This document shows, one piece after another, positions 11,148 through 22,896 of a DNA stretch of 64,000 nt (position 1 is the first letter of the stretch; every line of letters starts with the position of its first letter). This DNA comes from Clostridiales bacterium Firm_14 (GTDB lineage: Bacteria > Bacillota > Clostridia > Saccharofermentanales > Saccharofermentanaceae). Location: contig LVAT01000013.1 of assembly GCA_001604135.1 (NCBI GenBank), positions 186,001-250,000 on the forward strand, in the 5' to 3' direction. The notes under the pieces are model-generated. The model ran no database searches and was not told the origin of the DNA. It saw nothing but the letters and a program-made list of their open reading frames with translations. Both the position numbers and the translations under genes were made by a program.

Positions 11148-11899
11148 TAGTCCTGATTGTCTCCGTCGTCTTCGTCATCTGCTTCTTCTGTTGTTCTGTC
11201 TACGAGTCTGAAGCCGTAACCCCAGATAGTAGATATTTTAGCATCTGACTTGGAAATTTTCTTCCTTAATCTTTTGACGGTGTCATCAGCAACTCTGGTC
11301 TCGACCTGAGTCTCATAACCCCAGATCTTGTCCAGTAATTCAGCTCTGGATACGGCTCTGTCCCTGTTTGAGATGAGATATGTTAAGAGCTGGTATTCGT
11401 TAGGAGTAAGCGGGAGAGGCTTACCCTGCATGGTTGTTTCCTTAGTCTTTCTGTTGATGATGATGTCGGCAAATTCATAAACCGCATCATTATCAGGCTT
11501 ATCACCTGTCTTGCCCGTGATCTCTTCCTGTCTCTTAAGGATGGACTTAACCTTGGATACGAGCTTGATAGGGGAGAACGGCTTTGTGAAATAGTCGTCG
11601 CTGCCCATGTCGAGACCCTGAATATAGTCGGTGTCGCTGTCCTTTGCCGTGAGCATGATGATCGGCACGTTGGAAGTCTTACGGATCTCCTTAAGAATGA
11701 AGAAACCGTCGTGTCCGGGCATCATTACGTCCAATATGATCAGATCAGCAGGTGAATTGGAAAATACTTCAAAAAGCTTGTCGCCTGTAGGGAATCCTGT
11801 TACGTGGAAGCCCTCTCTCTCGAGGAATGTCTTAAGCAGGTTTCTGATGTTATCGTCATCGTCGGCGATATAAATAAGTTTGTTCATTATTATCTCCAT
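11147..11899 (-). CDS. OmpR-family response regulator
   Basis: IADDDDNIRNLLKTFL, LIILDVMMPGHDG, LTAKDSDTDYIQGLDMGSDDYFTKPF; winged-helix C-terminus LTPNEYQLLTYL. Confidence 0.93.
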   Translation of the reverse strand: MEIIMNKLIYIADDDDNIRNLLKTFLEREGFHVTGFPTGDKLFEVFSNSPADLIILDVMMPGHDGFFILKEIRKTSNVPIIMLTAKDSDTDYIQGLDMGSDDYFTKPFSPIKLVSKVKSILKRQEEITGKTGDKPDNDAVYEFADIIINRKTKETTMQGKPLPLTPNEYQLLTYLISNRDRAVSRAELLDKIWGYETQVETRVADDTVKRLRKKISKSDAKISTIWGYGFRLVDRTTEEADDEDDGDNQD

Positions 11900-12056
11900 C
11901 TTCTCAAAATGAATTTACCCGCTTATTTTATATGAAAAAGAATTGTTATTAGGTCACAAAATGGTGCAAATGTGCGGAAATAGTGCAAATAACTTTAGTT
12001 TTGTCTATGTTTATGGTTAAATGTGTGTGCTTAAAAACGAAAGTCGAGGAGATATT

Positions 12057-13079
12057 ATGTCAACAGTACTTGTTACCGGCGGTAATGGTTATATTGGTTC
12101 ACATACAGTCATTTCTTTATTCGAGAACGGCTACGATGTTGTGATCGCTGACAATCTTTCTAACAGTAAGATGGAAGTTCAGAACCGTCTCGAAAAGATC
12201 ACCGGTAAGAGATTTAAGTTTTACAATGTCGATTGCTGCGATATTGATGCTTTAAGAAAAGTTTTCGAAGAGAACAAGATCGACGCGATCATTCATTTCG
12301 CAGGCCTCAAAGCAGTAGGCGAATCCGTTAAGATCCCTTTGGATTATTACTCCAACAACATCGATAGTATGATCAATGTATGCCGCCTCATGACTGAGTT
12401 CGGCGTTGATAAGCTCGTTTTCAGTTCTTCCGCTACAGTCTATGGCGAGAGCGAGGATGTTCCTTTTACTGAGGAGAGCCCTCTCGGAACATGCACAAAT
12501 CCTTACGGCTGGACAAAGTGGATGCTCGAACAGATCCTGAAGGATTACGCTAAATCAGAGCCTTCCAAGAGGATCTGTCTCTTAAGATATTTCAACCCCG
12601 TTGGTGCTCATGAGAGCGGTCTCATCGGCGAAGATCCCAGAGGAATTCCCAACAACCTTTTCCCTTACATTTCCAAGGTTGCCGGCGGCACATTGGACTG
12701 CCTCACGATCTTCGGTGACGATTACGACACACCGGACGGAACATGTCTTCGTGACTACATTCACGTAGTTGACCTTGCTGACGGTCACGTCAAGGCCATC
12801 CGTTATCTCGAGAAGACTGATGAATCCGTAAGCATCTTTAATATCGGTACCGGCAAGGGTACATCAGTAATCGAAGCTGTTAACGCATTTGAGAAAGCAT
12901 GCGGTCACGAGATCAATCACAAGATCGGTCCCAGAAGACCCGGCGATATTGCAGTCTGCTATGCATCCACTAAGAAAGCAGAAGAAGTGCTTGGCTTTAA
13001 GGCTAAGTACGGAATTGATGAGATGTGCTCATCCTGCTGGAAGTGGCAGACTATGAATCCGGAAGGTCTTAAGGACTAA
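12057..13079 (+). CDS. galE: UDP-glucose 4-epimerase
   Basis: MSTVLVTGGNGYIGSHTVISL; SSSATVYG; NPYGWTKWMLEQIL; RYFNPVGAHESGLIGEDPRGIPNNL. Confidence 0.95.
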   Translation: MSTVLVTGGNGYIGSHTVISLFENGYDVVIADNLSNSKMEVQNRLEKITGKRFKFYNVDCCDIDALRKVFEENKIDAIIHFAGLKAVGESVKIPLDYYSNNIDSMINVCRLMTEFGVDKLVFSSSATVYGESEDVPFTEESPLGTCTNPYGWTKWMLEQILKDYAKSEPSKRICLLRYFNPVGAHESGLIGEDPRGIPNNLFPYISKVAGGTLDCLTIFGDDYDTPDGTCLRDYIHVVDLADGHVKAIRYLEKTDESVSIFNIGTGKGTSVIEAVNAFEKACGHEINHKIGPRRPGDIAVCYASTKKAEEVLGFKAKYGIDEMCSSCWKWQTMNPEGLKD

Positions 13080-13100
13080 GGGTTCATTTTTAGGAGATTT

Positions 13101-14324
13101 ATGGATAACAGAAACAGAAGTGTAAAGAATCATTCTGACGAAGAGGCTTCTTACTACGGTTTTTCGAAGGACGTAACCAAGAGAGCTTCCAAGGCTAAGC
13201 GTAAAGTCAAAAAACTTAACCACTTAAAACTTCGTCTGATCTTCGGTACATTGGCTGCGCTCTTAGGTGTTGTCATAGGACTTGCTCTCTTCGGTGTCTG
13301 GTACAAGGATTATCTCTTAAACCAGATTACTTATGAGACATCTTCGCCCGATGAAGTTGCTACGATCATTGATGAATACGGTGATACCGTTTTGTTGGGC
13401 GATCTGACTGAAAGCACGCAGTTTAGTGTGTTCCAGGATGAGCCGATCAAGAATTTCCTTCTTATAGGTATCGACAGCAGATCCAAGAAATACAGCAGCG
13501 ACGGTAAGGGCGACAGATCAGATGTCATCGTTGTAATGTCAGTTGATTCCAACAAGGGAACCATCAAGCTCGTGTCGATTGCAAGAGACTCGTATGCTTA
13601 TTTCCCGGGCTATTCAAAGCCCCATAAGATCAATGCGGCGATGTCTTACGGCGGACCTGCTCTTCTTCAGGCAACTGTCGAAAGTTGTTTAAGGATCAAG
13701 ATCGACGGCTATGCATATGTTAACTTCAGCAACATGGCTCAGATAATCGACGCCGTTGGCGGCGTATACGTAAACATGACTTCAGGTGAGAAGAAGGTCG
13801 CAAACCAGTATATCCGCGAGCTTTCCAAGAGCGCTGCCCTGATCACCGATACCGGTGACGGCACCTGGCTTAACGGTACCCAGGCAGTAGCTTACGCGAG
13901 AGTCAGATATGTAGGTAACGGCGACTACGAGCGTATGGAAAGACAGATCGAAGTATTAAGAAGCCTCATGACCCAGTATATGAAGCTGTCGGCTACCAAA
14001 AAGCTCGCCTGCATGGATGACGTTCTCGGTTCCATCGTTACCAATATCGATAAGAAAGATATCGAGAAATACGCATTCGACTTCCTTCCTTCGCTTAAGA
14101 AGGCCGAGATGCAGTACATCCAGCTTCCGATCGACGGATGCCTTAACCAGGGTACATACGGCGGCGAGTGGAGTATGCGTGTCAACTGGAACGCAATGAT
14201 CCCTTATATTCAGCAATTCTTCTATGGCAAGAAGTATGATTTCGATCCTGTGAAAATTCCGCCTAAAGCACCGGAATTAAGTGATTGTAAGACTGATATA
14301 CCTCTCGAAAAACTCATTCATTAG
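13101..14324 (+). CDS. LytR-CpsA-Psr (LCP) family protein
   Basis: N-terminal TM; NFLLIGIDSRS; GDRSDVIVVMSVD; KLVSIARDSY; LNGTQAVAYARVRYVGNGDYERMERQ. Confidence 0.92.
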   Translation: MDNRNRSVKNHSDEEASYYGFSKDVTKRASKAKRKVKKLNHLKLRLIFGTLAALLGVVIGLALFGVWYKDYLLNQITYETSSPDEVATIIDEYGDTVLLGDLTESTQFSVFQDEPIKNFLLIGIDSRSKKYSSDGKGDRSDVIVVMSVDSNKGTIKLVSIARDSYAYFPGYSKPHKINAAMSYGGPALLQATVESCLRIKIDGYAYVNFSNMAQIIDAVGGVYVNMTSGEKKVANQYIRELSKSAALITDTGDGTWLNGTQAVAYARVRYVGNGDYERMERQIEVLRSLMTQYMKLSATKKLACMDDVLGSIVTNIDKKDIEKYAFDFLPSLKKAEMQYIQLPIDGCLNQGTYGGEWSMRVNWNAMIPYIQQFFYGKKYDFDPVKIPPKAPELSDCKTDIPLEKLIH

Positions 14325-14351
14325 AGTTTTTGACTTTTTTTGATTTTCGTA

Positions 14352-14380
14352 TTGACAGTCTCGGTTTAAAGAATTATATT
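14352..14380 (+). promoter_or_regulatory. Sigma-A-type promoter of groES-groEL
   Basis: TTGACA (14352-14357), 17-bp spacer, TATATT (14375-14380), directly upstream of CIRCE. Confidence 0.8.
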
Positions 14381-14389
14381 TTGTTGTGG

Positions 14390-14416
14390 TTAGCACTTAA
14401 GGGTTAAGAGTGCTAA
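14390..14416 (+). promoter_or_regulatory. CIRCE element (HrcA operator)
   Basis: TTAGCACTT-N9-GAGTGCTAA; one mismatch from consensus TTAGCACTC-N9-GAGTGCTAA; upstream of groES. Confidence 0.95.
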
Positions 14417-14447
14417 CCGCAATTTCATTGTATTGGAGGTCTTTTTT

Positions 14448-14735
14448 ATGACAATTAAGCCCTTAGCAGATAAGGTAGTAGTAAAGAAACTTCAGGCTGA
14501 AGAGACAACAAAGAGCGGCATTATCCTGTCCTCAGGTGCTCAGCAGAAGCCTCAGATCGCAGAGATCATCGCAGTCGGTCCCGGCGGAATCGTAGACGGC
14601 AATGAGATAAAGATGGAAGTTCAGGTTGGCCAGAAGGTCATCATCCGTGACTATGCCGGCACAAACGTAAAGCTCGACGGTGAGGAATACATTATCGTTC
14701 GTCAGGACGACATCGCTGCTATCGTTGAAGATTGA
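14448..14735 (+). CDS. groES: Co-chaperonin GroES
   Basis: [46 protein letters not shown]. Confidence 0.97.
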   Translation: MTIKPLADKVVVKKLQAEETTKSGIILSSGAQQKPQIAEIIAVGPGGIVDGNEIKMEVQVGQKVIIRDYAGTNVKLDGEEYIIVRQDDIAAIVED

Positions 14736-14741
14736 TAATAA

Positions 14742-16373
<1,632 letters not shown>

Positions 16374-16386
16374 TCGTTCGCAATAC

Positions 16387-16442
16387 TAATTTTCGCGAGC
16401 GGGGCTTCCGCGCTACGCTTGTGCAGAAGCTCGCGAAAATTA
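16387..16442. terminator. Perfect 14-bp inverted repeat downstream of groEL, putative terminator or 3' hairpin
   Basis: TAATTTTCGCGAGC (16387-16400) / GCTCGCGAAAATTA (16429-16442). Confidence 0.6.
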
Positions 16443-16475
16443 TATTGCTCACTTACAGAAGTATTAATTTTTTGG

Positions 16476-16504
16476 ACCGCTCCGGGTTGGGGCGGTTCTT
16501 TTTT
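16476..16504 (+). terminator. Rho-independent terminator
   Basis: ACCGCTCC gggtt GGGGCGGT (one G-U pair) followed by TCTTTTTT. Confidence 0.7.
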
Positions 16505-16530
16505 GTAGATTTTCTGTTTGCCGGTTTTCT

Positions 16531-16644
16531 ATGGACGCAAAATGAGACAGAAATGAATAAAACCGTCTCTAAAATCGTCCATGAGGCCTCTGATAGACGA
16601 AGATTGGGACGAATTTAGCCAAAACCGTCTCAGTTTCCGTCCAT
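16531..16644. repeat. Intergenic repeat cluster: one inverted and two direct copies of GTCTC-N6-CGTCCAT
   Basis: ATGGACG-CAAAAT-GAGAC (16531-16548); GTCTC-TAAAAT-CGTCCAT (16565-16582); GTCTC-AGTTTC-CGTCCAT (16627-16644). Confidence 0.8.
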
Positions 16645-16728
16645 GATCTATGCGATGAACAGCCTTACCGATTTATCTTTTTACTAAAATCTCCCAGTTG
16701 TGTATAATTACTCTGTTTGAGGTGAATC

Positions 16729-17307
16729 ATGCTACAGGACAGTTTTATTGAGACAAGCGTTACGCGCAAGACAGGCTTTACAGAGGTTATATTCAACACC
16801 TTCCTTATTACGGCCTGCATTATCACGGTTTTCTTCGTTAATTTCATTCCACTCTCATTGGGATATAATGCCTGGTTTATCACGGGTATCATTTCATTTG
16901 GCATTGTTGCGGGTGTTGTTATCCTCATCAAGCGCGAAAAGAAGATCTATGAGATAGAGATGTCCAATGACCTTGTAGACTGTGCTGTCATCAACGGCGA
17001 TAACAAGCGTGATGACCTTATAAGCTTTTCAATCAAGGATTGCGATTATATCGGACCTGTTACTTCTGACAGGTTTGAATCAGACAGGGCAAATGCCTAC
17101 TATGTGGTCAGGATGACCGATTTCAAGAATTTCGATATCGAAGATACATACTGGTATTTCCTTGTTACTCAGGAAGGCGCCTCCATAATGGTCGTTTTCC
17201 ACTATAAGGATGAGATGTACCAGGTGTTCAGAAGATATAATCCGAGGAATACCATCCCCATGAATAAGCTGCCTAAGAAGGCAACTAAGGAAGAAGAAAA
17301 TGTCTGA
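16729..17307 (+). CDS. Membrane protein of unknown function
   Basis: Two N-terminal hydrophobic segments (FNTFLITACIITVFFVNFIPL, WFITGIISFGIVAGVVILI), then a soluble domain; 4-codon-scale overlap with the next gene. Confidence 0.65.
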   Translation: MLQDSFIETSVTRKTGFTEVIFNTFLITACIITVFFVNFIPLSLGYNAWFITGIISFGIVAGVVILIKREKKIYEIEMSNDLVDCAVINGDNKRDDLISFSIKDCDYIGPVTSDRFESDRANAYYVVRMTDFKNFDIEDTYWYFLVTQEGASIMVVFHYKDEMYQVFRRYNPRNTIPMNKLPKKATKEEENV

Positions 17308-18070
17308 ATTTCTAACATATACGGATATGGAAGTCTATTGCAAGGCGACTGAATGCGGCATAGGCGATAAATTGTACTGCTCCACATTGATAGGCGATCT
17401 TCAGGAAGCTGCGGAGAGGGGCTCCAATGCGATGGGATTCGGCACTGATTTCCTTAAGGAAAATGAGATCTGCTGGATAATCCTTAAGATGAGGCTTCAG
17501 TTTACCGAGCTTCCTTCCTGGCATGACACTTTCAAGATCAGGACATGGGGCAGTTATATCGATAAGTTCTATTTCGGCCGTGAATTTGAGATCTTTAGCT
17601 CAGATAACAGGCAGATAGGCAAGGCAACATCTGTATGGATCCTTGCAGACTGGAATACCCACAGGCCGGTAATTCCGCAGAAAAGGTCCGAATTGCCTCT
17701 CCCGGTCGTTCAGAATCCTGTTCTTGTATTTGATGAGAAAGCTCCTAAGATCCGTTTCCCGGAACGTAATGAGATTGCAGGTGATATCGAAAAGCCTGTA
17801 ATTATCAAATATGCTGATTATAACGAGCTCGACCGTAACAGGCATGTCAATAATTCACGTTATACCGCATGGGCTTATGATGCCCTGTTTAAGTGCGGTT
17901 ATGACGTCACGAAGATCGAAGACCTCGTGATCAACTATAACAGTGAAGTTAAGGCAGGGGAGAAGGTCGAGCTGTTTATATCCAAAAATGAGGACAAGGT
18001 TACTGTTTTCGGCTACAAAAACATCGATACGAAGGTTTTTGCCGTTGAAATGACCATGAGAAACGCCTGA
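17300..18070 (+). CDS. Acyl-ACP thioesterase family protein (hotdog fold)
   Basis: GDLQEAAERGSNAMGFG; WHDTFKIRTW; YADYNELDRNRHVNNSRYTAWAYDAL. Confidence 0.82.
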   Translation: MSEFLTYTDMEVYCKATECGIGDKLYCSTLIGDLQEAAERGSNAMGFGTDFLKENEICWIILKMRLQFTELPSWHDTFKIRTWGSYIDKFYFGREFEIFSSDNRQIGKATSVWILADWNTHRPVIPQKRSELPLPVVQNPVLVFDEKAPKIRFPERNEIAGDIEKPVIIKYADYNELDRNRHVNNSRYTAWAYDALFKCGYDVTKIEDLVINYNSEVKAGEKVELFISKNEDKVTVFGYKNIDTKVFAVEMTMRNA

Positions 18071-18168
18071 GTTCTCAATAACTTTTGCTTTTTTGCTCCT
18101 TTTTACGCTTTTTTGTTTTTCTTACTTTGTTATAATAGAGAGTTGTATCAGACTTTCTGGAGGTAGCA

Positions 18169-19122
18169 ATGATCGAGATTAATAATCTTGTGAAGAGATA
18201 TGGCGACAAAAAAGCCGTAAAAGGTATCTCGTTCACAGTCAATGACGGTGAAGTCCTCGGTTTTCTGGGTCCTAATGGTGCCGGCAAGACCACAACTATG
18301 AACATCATTACCGGATATCTTTCTTCAACATCCGGAACAGTTAAGGTAAACGGCCACGATATCCTTGAGGAACCTGAACTTGCCAAGAAAGAGATCGGCT
18401 ATCTCCCTGAGAATCCGCCTCTCTATAATGATATGACCGTAAAGGATTATCTGAACTTTATCTGCGATCTTAAGGGCGTAGCTAAGGAAAAGCGTAAGAG
18501 CCAGCTTGAGAGCATCGTTGCAATGGTCAAGATCTCCGATGTCTATTACAGACTCATCGGGAATCTCTCCAAGGGATATAAGCAGAGAGTCGGTATTGCA
18601 CAGGCATTGGTCGGTAATCCTTCCATCCTGATTCTTGATGAGCCCACTGTCGGTCTTGACCCGAGTCAGATCATTGAGATCAGAAGGCTCATAAAAGCAC
18701 TTTCGAAGAATCACTCGGTCATCATCAGTTCTCACATTCTTTCAGAAATTCAGGAGATCGCAGACAGGGTAGTAATCATAAACAGAGGAAAGATCGCAGC
18801 CATCGATACGATCACTGACCTTTCCAAGAGATTGTCCGGACAGTCGAAGGTACTTCTTACATTTATAGGTCCTGTCAATGATGCCGTTGCAAAGATAAGA
18901 ACGGTGAAGGGCGTCAGTTCAGCGATCTCACGTGTTGCTAACAACAAGTTCTCACAGATGGAGATCACGATTCCCGCAAACGATACAGCTGAGACGAGGA
19001 TCGCAATATTCAACCTGATGGCAAGGGAAGGCTGGCCAATCTTAGAGCTCAGATCGCTCGATCCGTCACTTGAAGAGATATTCTTGAACATTACTTCCGG
19101 AAAAGGAGGCGTTAAATCATGA
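18169..19122 (+). CDS. ABC transporter ATP-binding protein (GldA-like)
   Basis: GFLGPNGAGKTTTMNIITGYL Walker A, LSKGYKQRVGIAQAL signature, ILILDEPTVGLDP Walker B. Confidence 0.93.
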   Translation: MIEINNLVKRYGDKKAVKGISFTVNDGEVLGFLGPNGAGKTTTMNIITGYLSSTSGTVKVNGHDILEEPELAKKEIGYLPENPPLYNDMTVKDYLNFICDLKGVAKEKRKSQLESIVAMVKISDVYYRLIGNLSKGYKQRVGIAQALVGNPSILILDEPTVGLDPSQIIEIRRLIKALSKNHSVIISSHILSEIQEIADRVVIINRGKIAAIDTITDLSKRLSGQSKVLLTFIGPVNDAVAKIRTVKGVSSAISRVANNKFSQMEITIPANDTAETRIAIFNLMAREGWPILELRSLDPSLEEIFLNITSGKGGVKS

Positions 19123-19880
19123 CGGCTTTTTTCAAGAGGGAATTCTTATCTTATTTCCGTTCACCTGTAGGTTATGTTGCAATTGCTTTGTTCTCATTCC
19201 TTTCAGGCTTTATCTTTTATTCCCAGTTCGCTTCCGGTTCCGTAGACATCGCAAGTGAAGTAATCTCGCTCAGATCATTCTTCGTTATCATCGTTCCTAT
19301 CATCACGATGGGACTTCTTTCAGAAGATAAGAAGAGAGGCACAGACATCTTGTATTACACAACGCCTGTAAGTCTCTTTAACGTTGTAATCGGCAAGGCA
19401 TTGGCAGCTTTCGCTTTATATGCTGTCATGTTTGTCAACGTTATCATCCACATAATCGTTACTTTGATCTGCGGCGGTAAGTTCGGCGTCGGATCAGTAG
19501 GTGCCGTAATAGTTTTCTTCTTTATGGCATTCATGTTTATCTCGATCGGTCTGTTCGCATCTGCGATCACTGATAACCAGATCATTTCCGCAATTGTAGC
19601 GTTTATCTTCATCCTGATCTCGCAGTTATTGAGCACTATAGCTCAATACGTTGGCACTGCGGTCATTTCTATCCTCGGGATCATGAAGATCAAGAGCGCA
19701 GAGACTGTCGGCAGAGCTTTCAACAGTGCGATCAGCTGGCTGGATCCTTTTGAGAAGACAAAGGATTTCCGTCTTGGCTTATTCTCGGTTTCGGCTTTGT
19801 TTTTCCTCTTTTCGATAGGCTTACTGTTCCTTTACTTTACGTTCAGGATCCTCGAAAAGAAGCGCTGGAGCCAGGCTTGA
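19119..19880 (+). CDS. ABC transporter permease (GldF / ABC-2 type)
   Basis: Multi-TM; MTAFFKREFLSYFRSPVGYVAIALFSFLSGF; overlaps the ATPase gene by 4 bp. Confidence 0.85.
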   Translation: MTAFFKREFLSYFRSPVGYVAIALFSFLSGFIFYSQFASGSVDIASEVISLRSFFVIIVPIITMGLLSEDKKRGTDILYYTTPVSLFNVVIGKALAAFALYAVMFVNVIIHIIVTLICGGKFGVGSVGAVIVFFFMAFMFISIGLFASAITDNQIISAIVAFIFILISQLLSTIAQYVGTAVISILGIMKIKSAETVGRAFNSAISWLDPFEKTKDFRLGLFSVSALFFLFSIGLLFLYFTFRILEKKRWSQA

Positions 19881-19898
19881 TTGAGGGGTGTTGATAAT

Positions 19899-21401
19899 AT
19901 GGACAAGACGATAAATAGCGAAAATAAAAAGCATCAGGATATCCGCTCTCTCAAGCTGAAACAGTATTCCATCGGTTCTGTTATCCTGCTTGTGTGCATT
20001 GTTTTAGTTGTAAATTTCCTTTTGGACAGGATCTTCGGCAAGGCTCTGACTTTCGATTTCTCTGATTATAATCAGAACTCGATCTCCAAGGAGACAGAGG
20101 ATTATCTGGATTCGCTGCCTGCTGATACAAAGATCAGGGTAATCGGTCTTTTTGACCGTCCCGATAATGTATCCGGCACTCCGTATCAGTATATCCTGCC
20201 TTTGCTTGATGATTATGTACGTAAGTCTGACGGCAAGGTGTCTGTTGAATTTATTAATCCGTTGACACATCCTACGATCATCTCAGAACTTGATCCTTCG
20301 AATGCGCATGACCTTTCTTCGCACACTGATTCACTGGTTGTTGAGTATAACGGAAAGATCAAGGTCATTTCGCCGATCGACTGTTATTCATTCAATGTCG
20401 AATATTTTTACCAGACCGGTGATTATCTTGTAACAGGCAACAATACTGAGTATGTCTTCACGAATACGATGAACACACTTACTCAAGGATTTTCCTGCAA
20501 AGCATACTTTGTTACCGGCCTTAAAGAGGACGGCAGCGTTTATCTCAAACAGATCTTAGAATCAATGTCTTTCGACTGCGGAGAGATCCCTGTATCCGAT
20601 AACTTCGCAGTACCTGAAGACTGCGATCTTTTGATCTTAAATGGTCCCAATAGCGACATTCCCGAGAAGGTCTATGTTGCTTTGACCGAATATGTTAAGA
20701 ACGGCGGAAAGCTTTTGGTTTCCATCAATTTCAGCATGAAGAACGTTTCTGACGGTTTTGAGAGACTTAATAAGCTCCTTAACCAGATGAATGTAAATAT
20801 CGATCCTGCTCTTATCTCTGAGAATAATCCCGGATATCAGTTAAATGGTTATTCTCAGGATTCTGCAGTCATCATTACTGATGCATTTAAGGATTTCTCG
20901 AATATCTCACTCCTGCACAGCACAAATGCCAGATCTGTAAGGGCCATAAGCAATCCTGAATCGGCTTATAAGATCTATCCTGTACTTGTAACGAGCCCTA
21001 ATGCTTCAACATATGATATCGATAAGACCGGTAATGCCATTGAAAACAGCCTGGTTGAGAACAAGCAGTTTAATGTAGCTGTTCTTACTGAAAATGAAGA
21101 AACGGGTTCTGCCGCATACATTTTCGGTACGCTTAACTTTACGTCTGATGAATATATTTCCTCATACGGCCTTAACGATTCCAATGTTGATTTCCTTAAG
21201 TCCTGTGTAAGGGATCTCACAAGTTCAAAGCAGTTAAATGTTTTGAATATTGCCACTAAGAACGTCGACGATTTCTCGATCAAAACCGCACATGCCACAA
21301 GTTCTTCGGCAACAGCTGTTCTTGTCGCTTTCATGATCGTTGTTCCTGTCGCCTTTGTAGCTCTGGCTGTCATTGTTTATACAAAGAGGAAGAACCTTTG
21401 A
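19899..21401 (+). CDS. GldG-like ABC accessory protein
   Basis: N-terminal TM, DFSDYNQNSISKETEDYLDSLPADTKIRVIGLFD, C-terminal TM; directly after the GldF-like gene. Confidence 0.75.
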   Translation: MDKTINSENKKHQDIRSLKLKQYSIGSVILLVCIVLVVNFLLDRIFGKALTFDFSDYNQNSISKETEDYLDSLPADTKIRVIGLFDRPDNVSGTPYQYILPLLDDYVRKSDGKVSVEFINPLTHPTIISELDPSNAHDLSSHTDSLVVEYNGKIKVISPIDCYSFNVEYFYQTGDYLVTGNNTEYVFTNTMNTLTQGFSCKAYFVTGLKEDGSVYLKQILESMSFDCGEIPVSDNFAVPEDCDLLILNGPNSDIPEKVYVALTEYVKNGGKLLVSINFSMKNVSDGFERLNKLLNQMNVNIDPALISENNPGYQLNGYSQDSAVIITDAFKDFSNISLLHSTNARSVRAISNPESAYKIYPVLVTSPNASTYDIDKTGNAIENSLVENKQFNVAVLTENEETGSAAYIFGTLNFTSDEYISSYGLNDSNVDFLKSCVRDLTSSKQLNVLNIATKNVDDFSIKTAHATSSSATAVLVAFMIVVPVAFVALAVIVYTKRKNL

Positions 21402-21402
21402 T

Positions 21403-22896
21403 ATGAAGACCGTAAAGAATCTTATTGTTCCGGCAATAGTACTCTTTGCAATGATTGTTTTTGCAGTCATTTATTTTTCTGTTGAAAGCTTCCGAAATAA
21501 AAATGCAAATAATTCACCGGCCGATACTGAAGTAGAGGTCTTGAATCTTTCAGCCGCAGATATCTCTTCGGTTTCCGTATATAACAAAGCGAAAAACAGT
21601 GAGACTGTTGTATCCTGCGCTTCCGGCAGTACAGGGGAGATCATCTATGAGTTAAAGGGCAGTGATGTTGATGCAGGTGAGACTTATTCCCAGGAAAAAC
21701 TTGCTGATTATGTCGGCGGCCTGATCTATTACGTCAGCAGTGTAACGGCTTCAACGACAGCTGATTATTCTGAATACGGTCTGGATGATCCATGCTATAA
21801 GATTACGATCTCGAAAAGAGACGGCAATACAACAACTGTTTGTTTAGGCAATATATCGCCTGATGGTATGTATTGTTATATGTGCTTTCAGGGAGCATCT
21901 GAGATATATTGCGTTAATTCAATGAAGCTCTCGCTTGCAGAGAAAACATTTATTGATTTCCTTGAAGCGTTCGCTCTGAACATTGATTATAGTGATGTGA
22001 AATCTGTCCATTTTGACAGGAAGACTGACGGCCTTGCGCTCGATGCTTATGTTAAGAAAAACGGTTCAGGCATAGCGGATTTTGAGATTTATTCTCCCGT
22101 AAAACACAATGCAAGCGGTTACTTCGGCAATATGATCGATTCTGTTGCTACCCTCACTATTTCCGAGTTTGTCTCTAATAATCTTGCTGATCTGTCAAAA
22201 TACGGTTTGGATAAACCCGTTTACAGCTTTTCTTTTACTCATGTGGACGGCTCGAAAGACGAGGTTTATTTCAGCAAAGTCGTTGATGATTACTGCTACG
22301 GATATATTAAGAACGTAAACAGGATCTTTTCCCTGTATGAGAGTCAGATTGAAGGCATAAATCTTCAGGATACTGTTCTGATCGATCCTTATATCTGTTA
22401 TTGCTATGCGAAGAATATCTCTTCAATAACAGGCGTTTATGGCAGTAAGTCTTTTAAGTTCGAGATTCAGGTTTCTGACAGTGACAGCATAATATCAGAT
22501 AATTCCGTTGTTACTCTTGACGGCAGAAATGCCAAGATATCAGACTCTTCCGGCAGATCTTACTGCTCGCTTCTTTTCGAGAGCATAGCGTGCATTAAGA
22601 TCGGAGGTATTGAGATTGCCGATAAGGCAAAGCCTTCTTCTGCGGCAGAGCTCTCGCTTACTTTTATCGATAAGAGTTATTCAACTACCGTATACGAGTT
22701 CTACAGAAGAGATCTCGACACATACTACGTTTTTAAAGACGGGGAATACATGAACTTCTATGTGTACGCCACAGAGATATTCAATGATGGCGGCACGGAT
22801 ACATACAGCTATGGTTATTGGAGAGCTTACGAGCTTTTGAACCTGGCTATTTCAGAAAACATGAACGGAATTTACGATTTGCAAAGTGATGAATAG
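21403..22896 (+). CDS. DUF4340 domain-containing protein
   Basis: N-terminal TM; repeated ADYSEYGLDDPCYKITISKRDGN and LADLSKYGLDKPVYSFSFTHVDGS modules. Confidence 0.75.
   Translation: MKTVKNLIVPAIVLFAMIVFAVIYFSVESFRNKNANNSPADTEVEVLNLSAADISSVSVYNKAKNSETVVSCASGSTGEIIYELKGSDVDAGETYSQEKLADYVGGLIYYVSSVTASTTADYSEYGLDDPCYKITISKRDGNTTTVCLGNISPDGMYCYMCFQGASEIYCVNSMKLSLAEKTFIDFLEAFALNIDYSDVKSVHFDRKTDGLALDAYVKKNGSGIADFEIYSPVKHNASGYFGNMIDSVATLTISEFVSNNLADLSKYGLDKPVYSFSFTHVDGSKDEVYFSKVVDDYCYGYIKNVNRIFSLYESQIEGINLQDTVLIDPYICYCYAKNISSITGVYGSKSFKFEIQVSDSDSIISDNSVVTLDGRNAKISDSSGRSYCSLLFESIACIKIGGIEIADKAKPSSAAELSLTFIDKSYSTTVYEFYRRDLDTYYVFKDGEYMNFYVYATEIFNDGGTDTYSYGYWRAYELLNLAISENMNGIYDLQSDE

Noticed and set aside
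12001-12056. Direct repeats of GTGCAAAT upstream of galE as an operator
   Set aside because: The short repeats (TGGTGCAAAT / AGTGCAAAT, starting just before this interval) are too weak in AT-rich DNA to support a regulatory claim.
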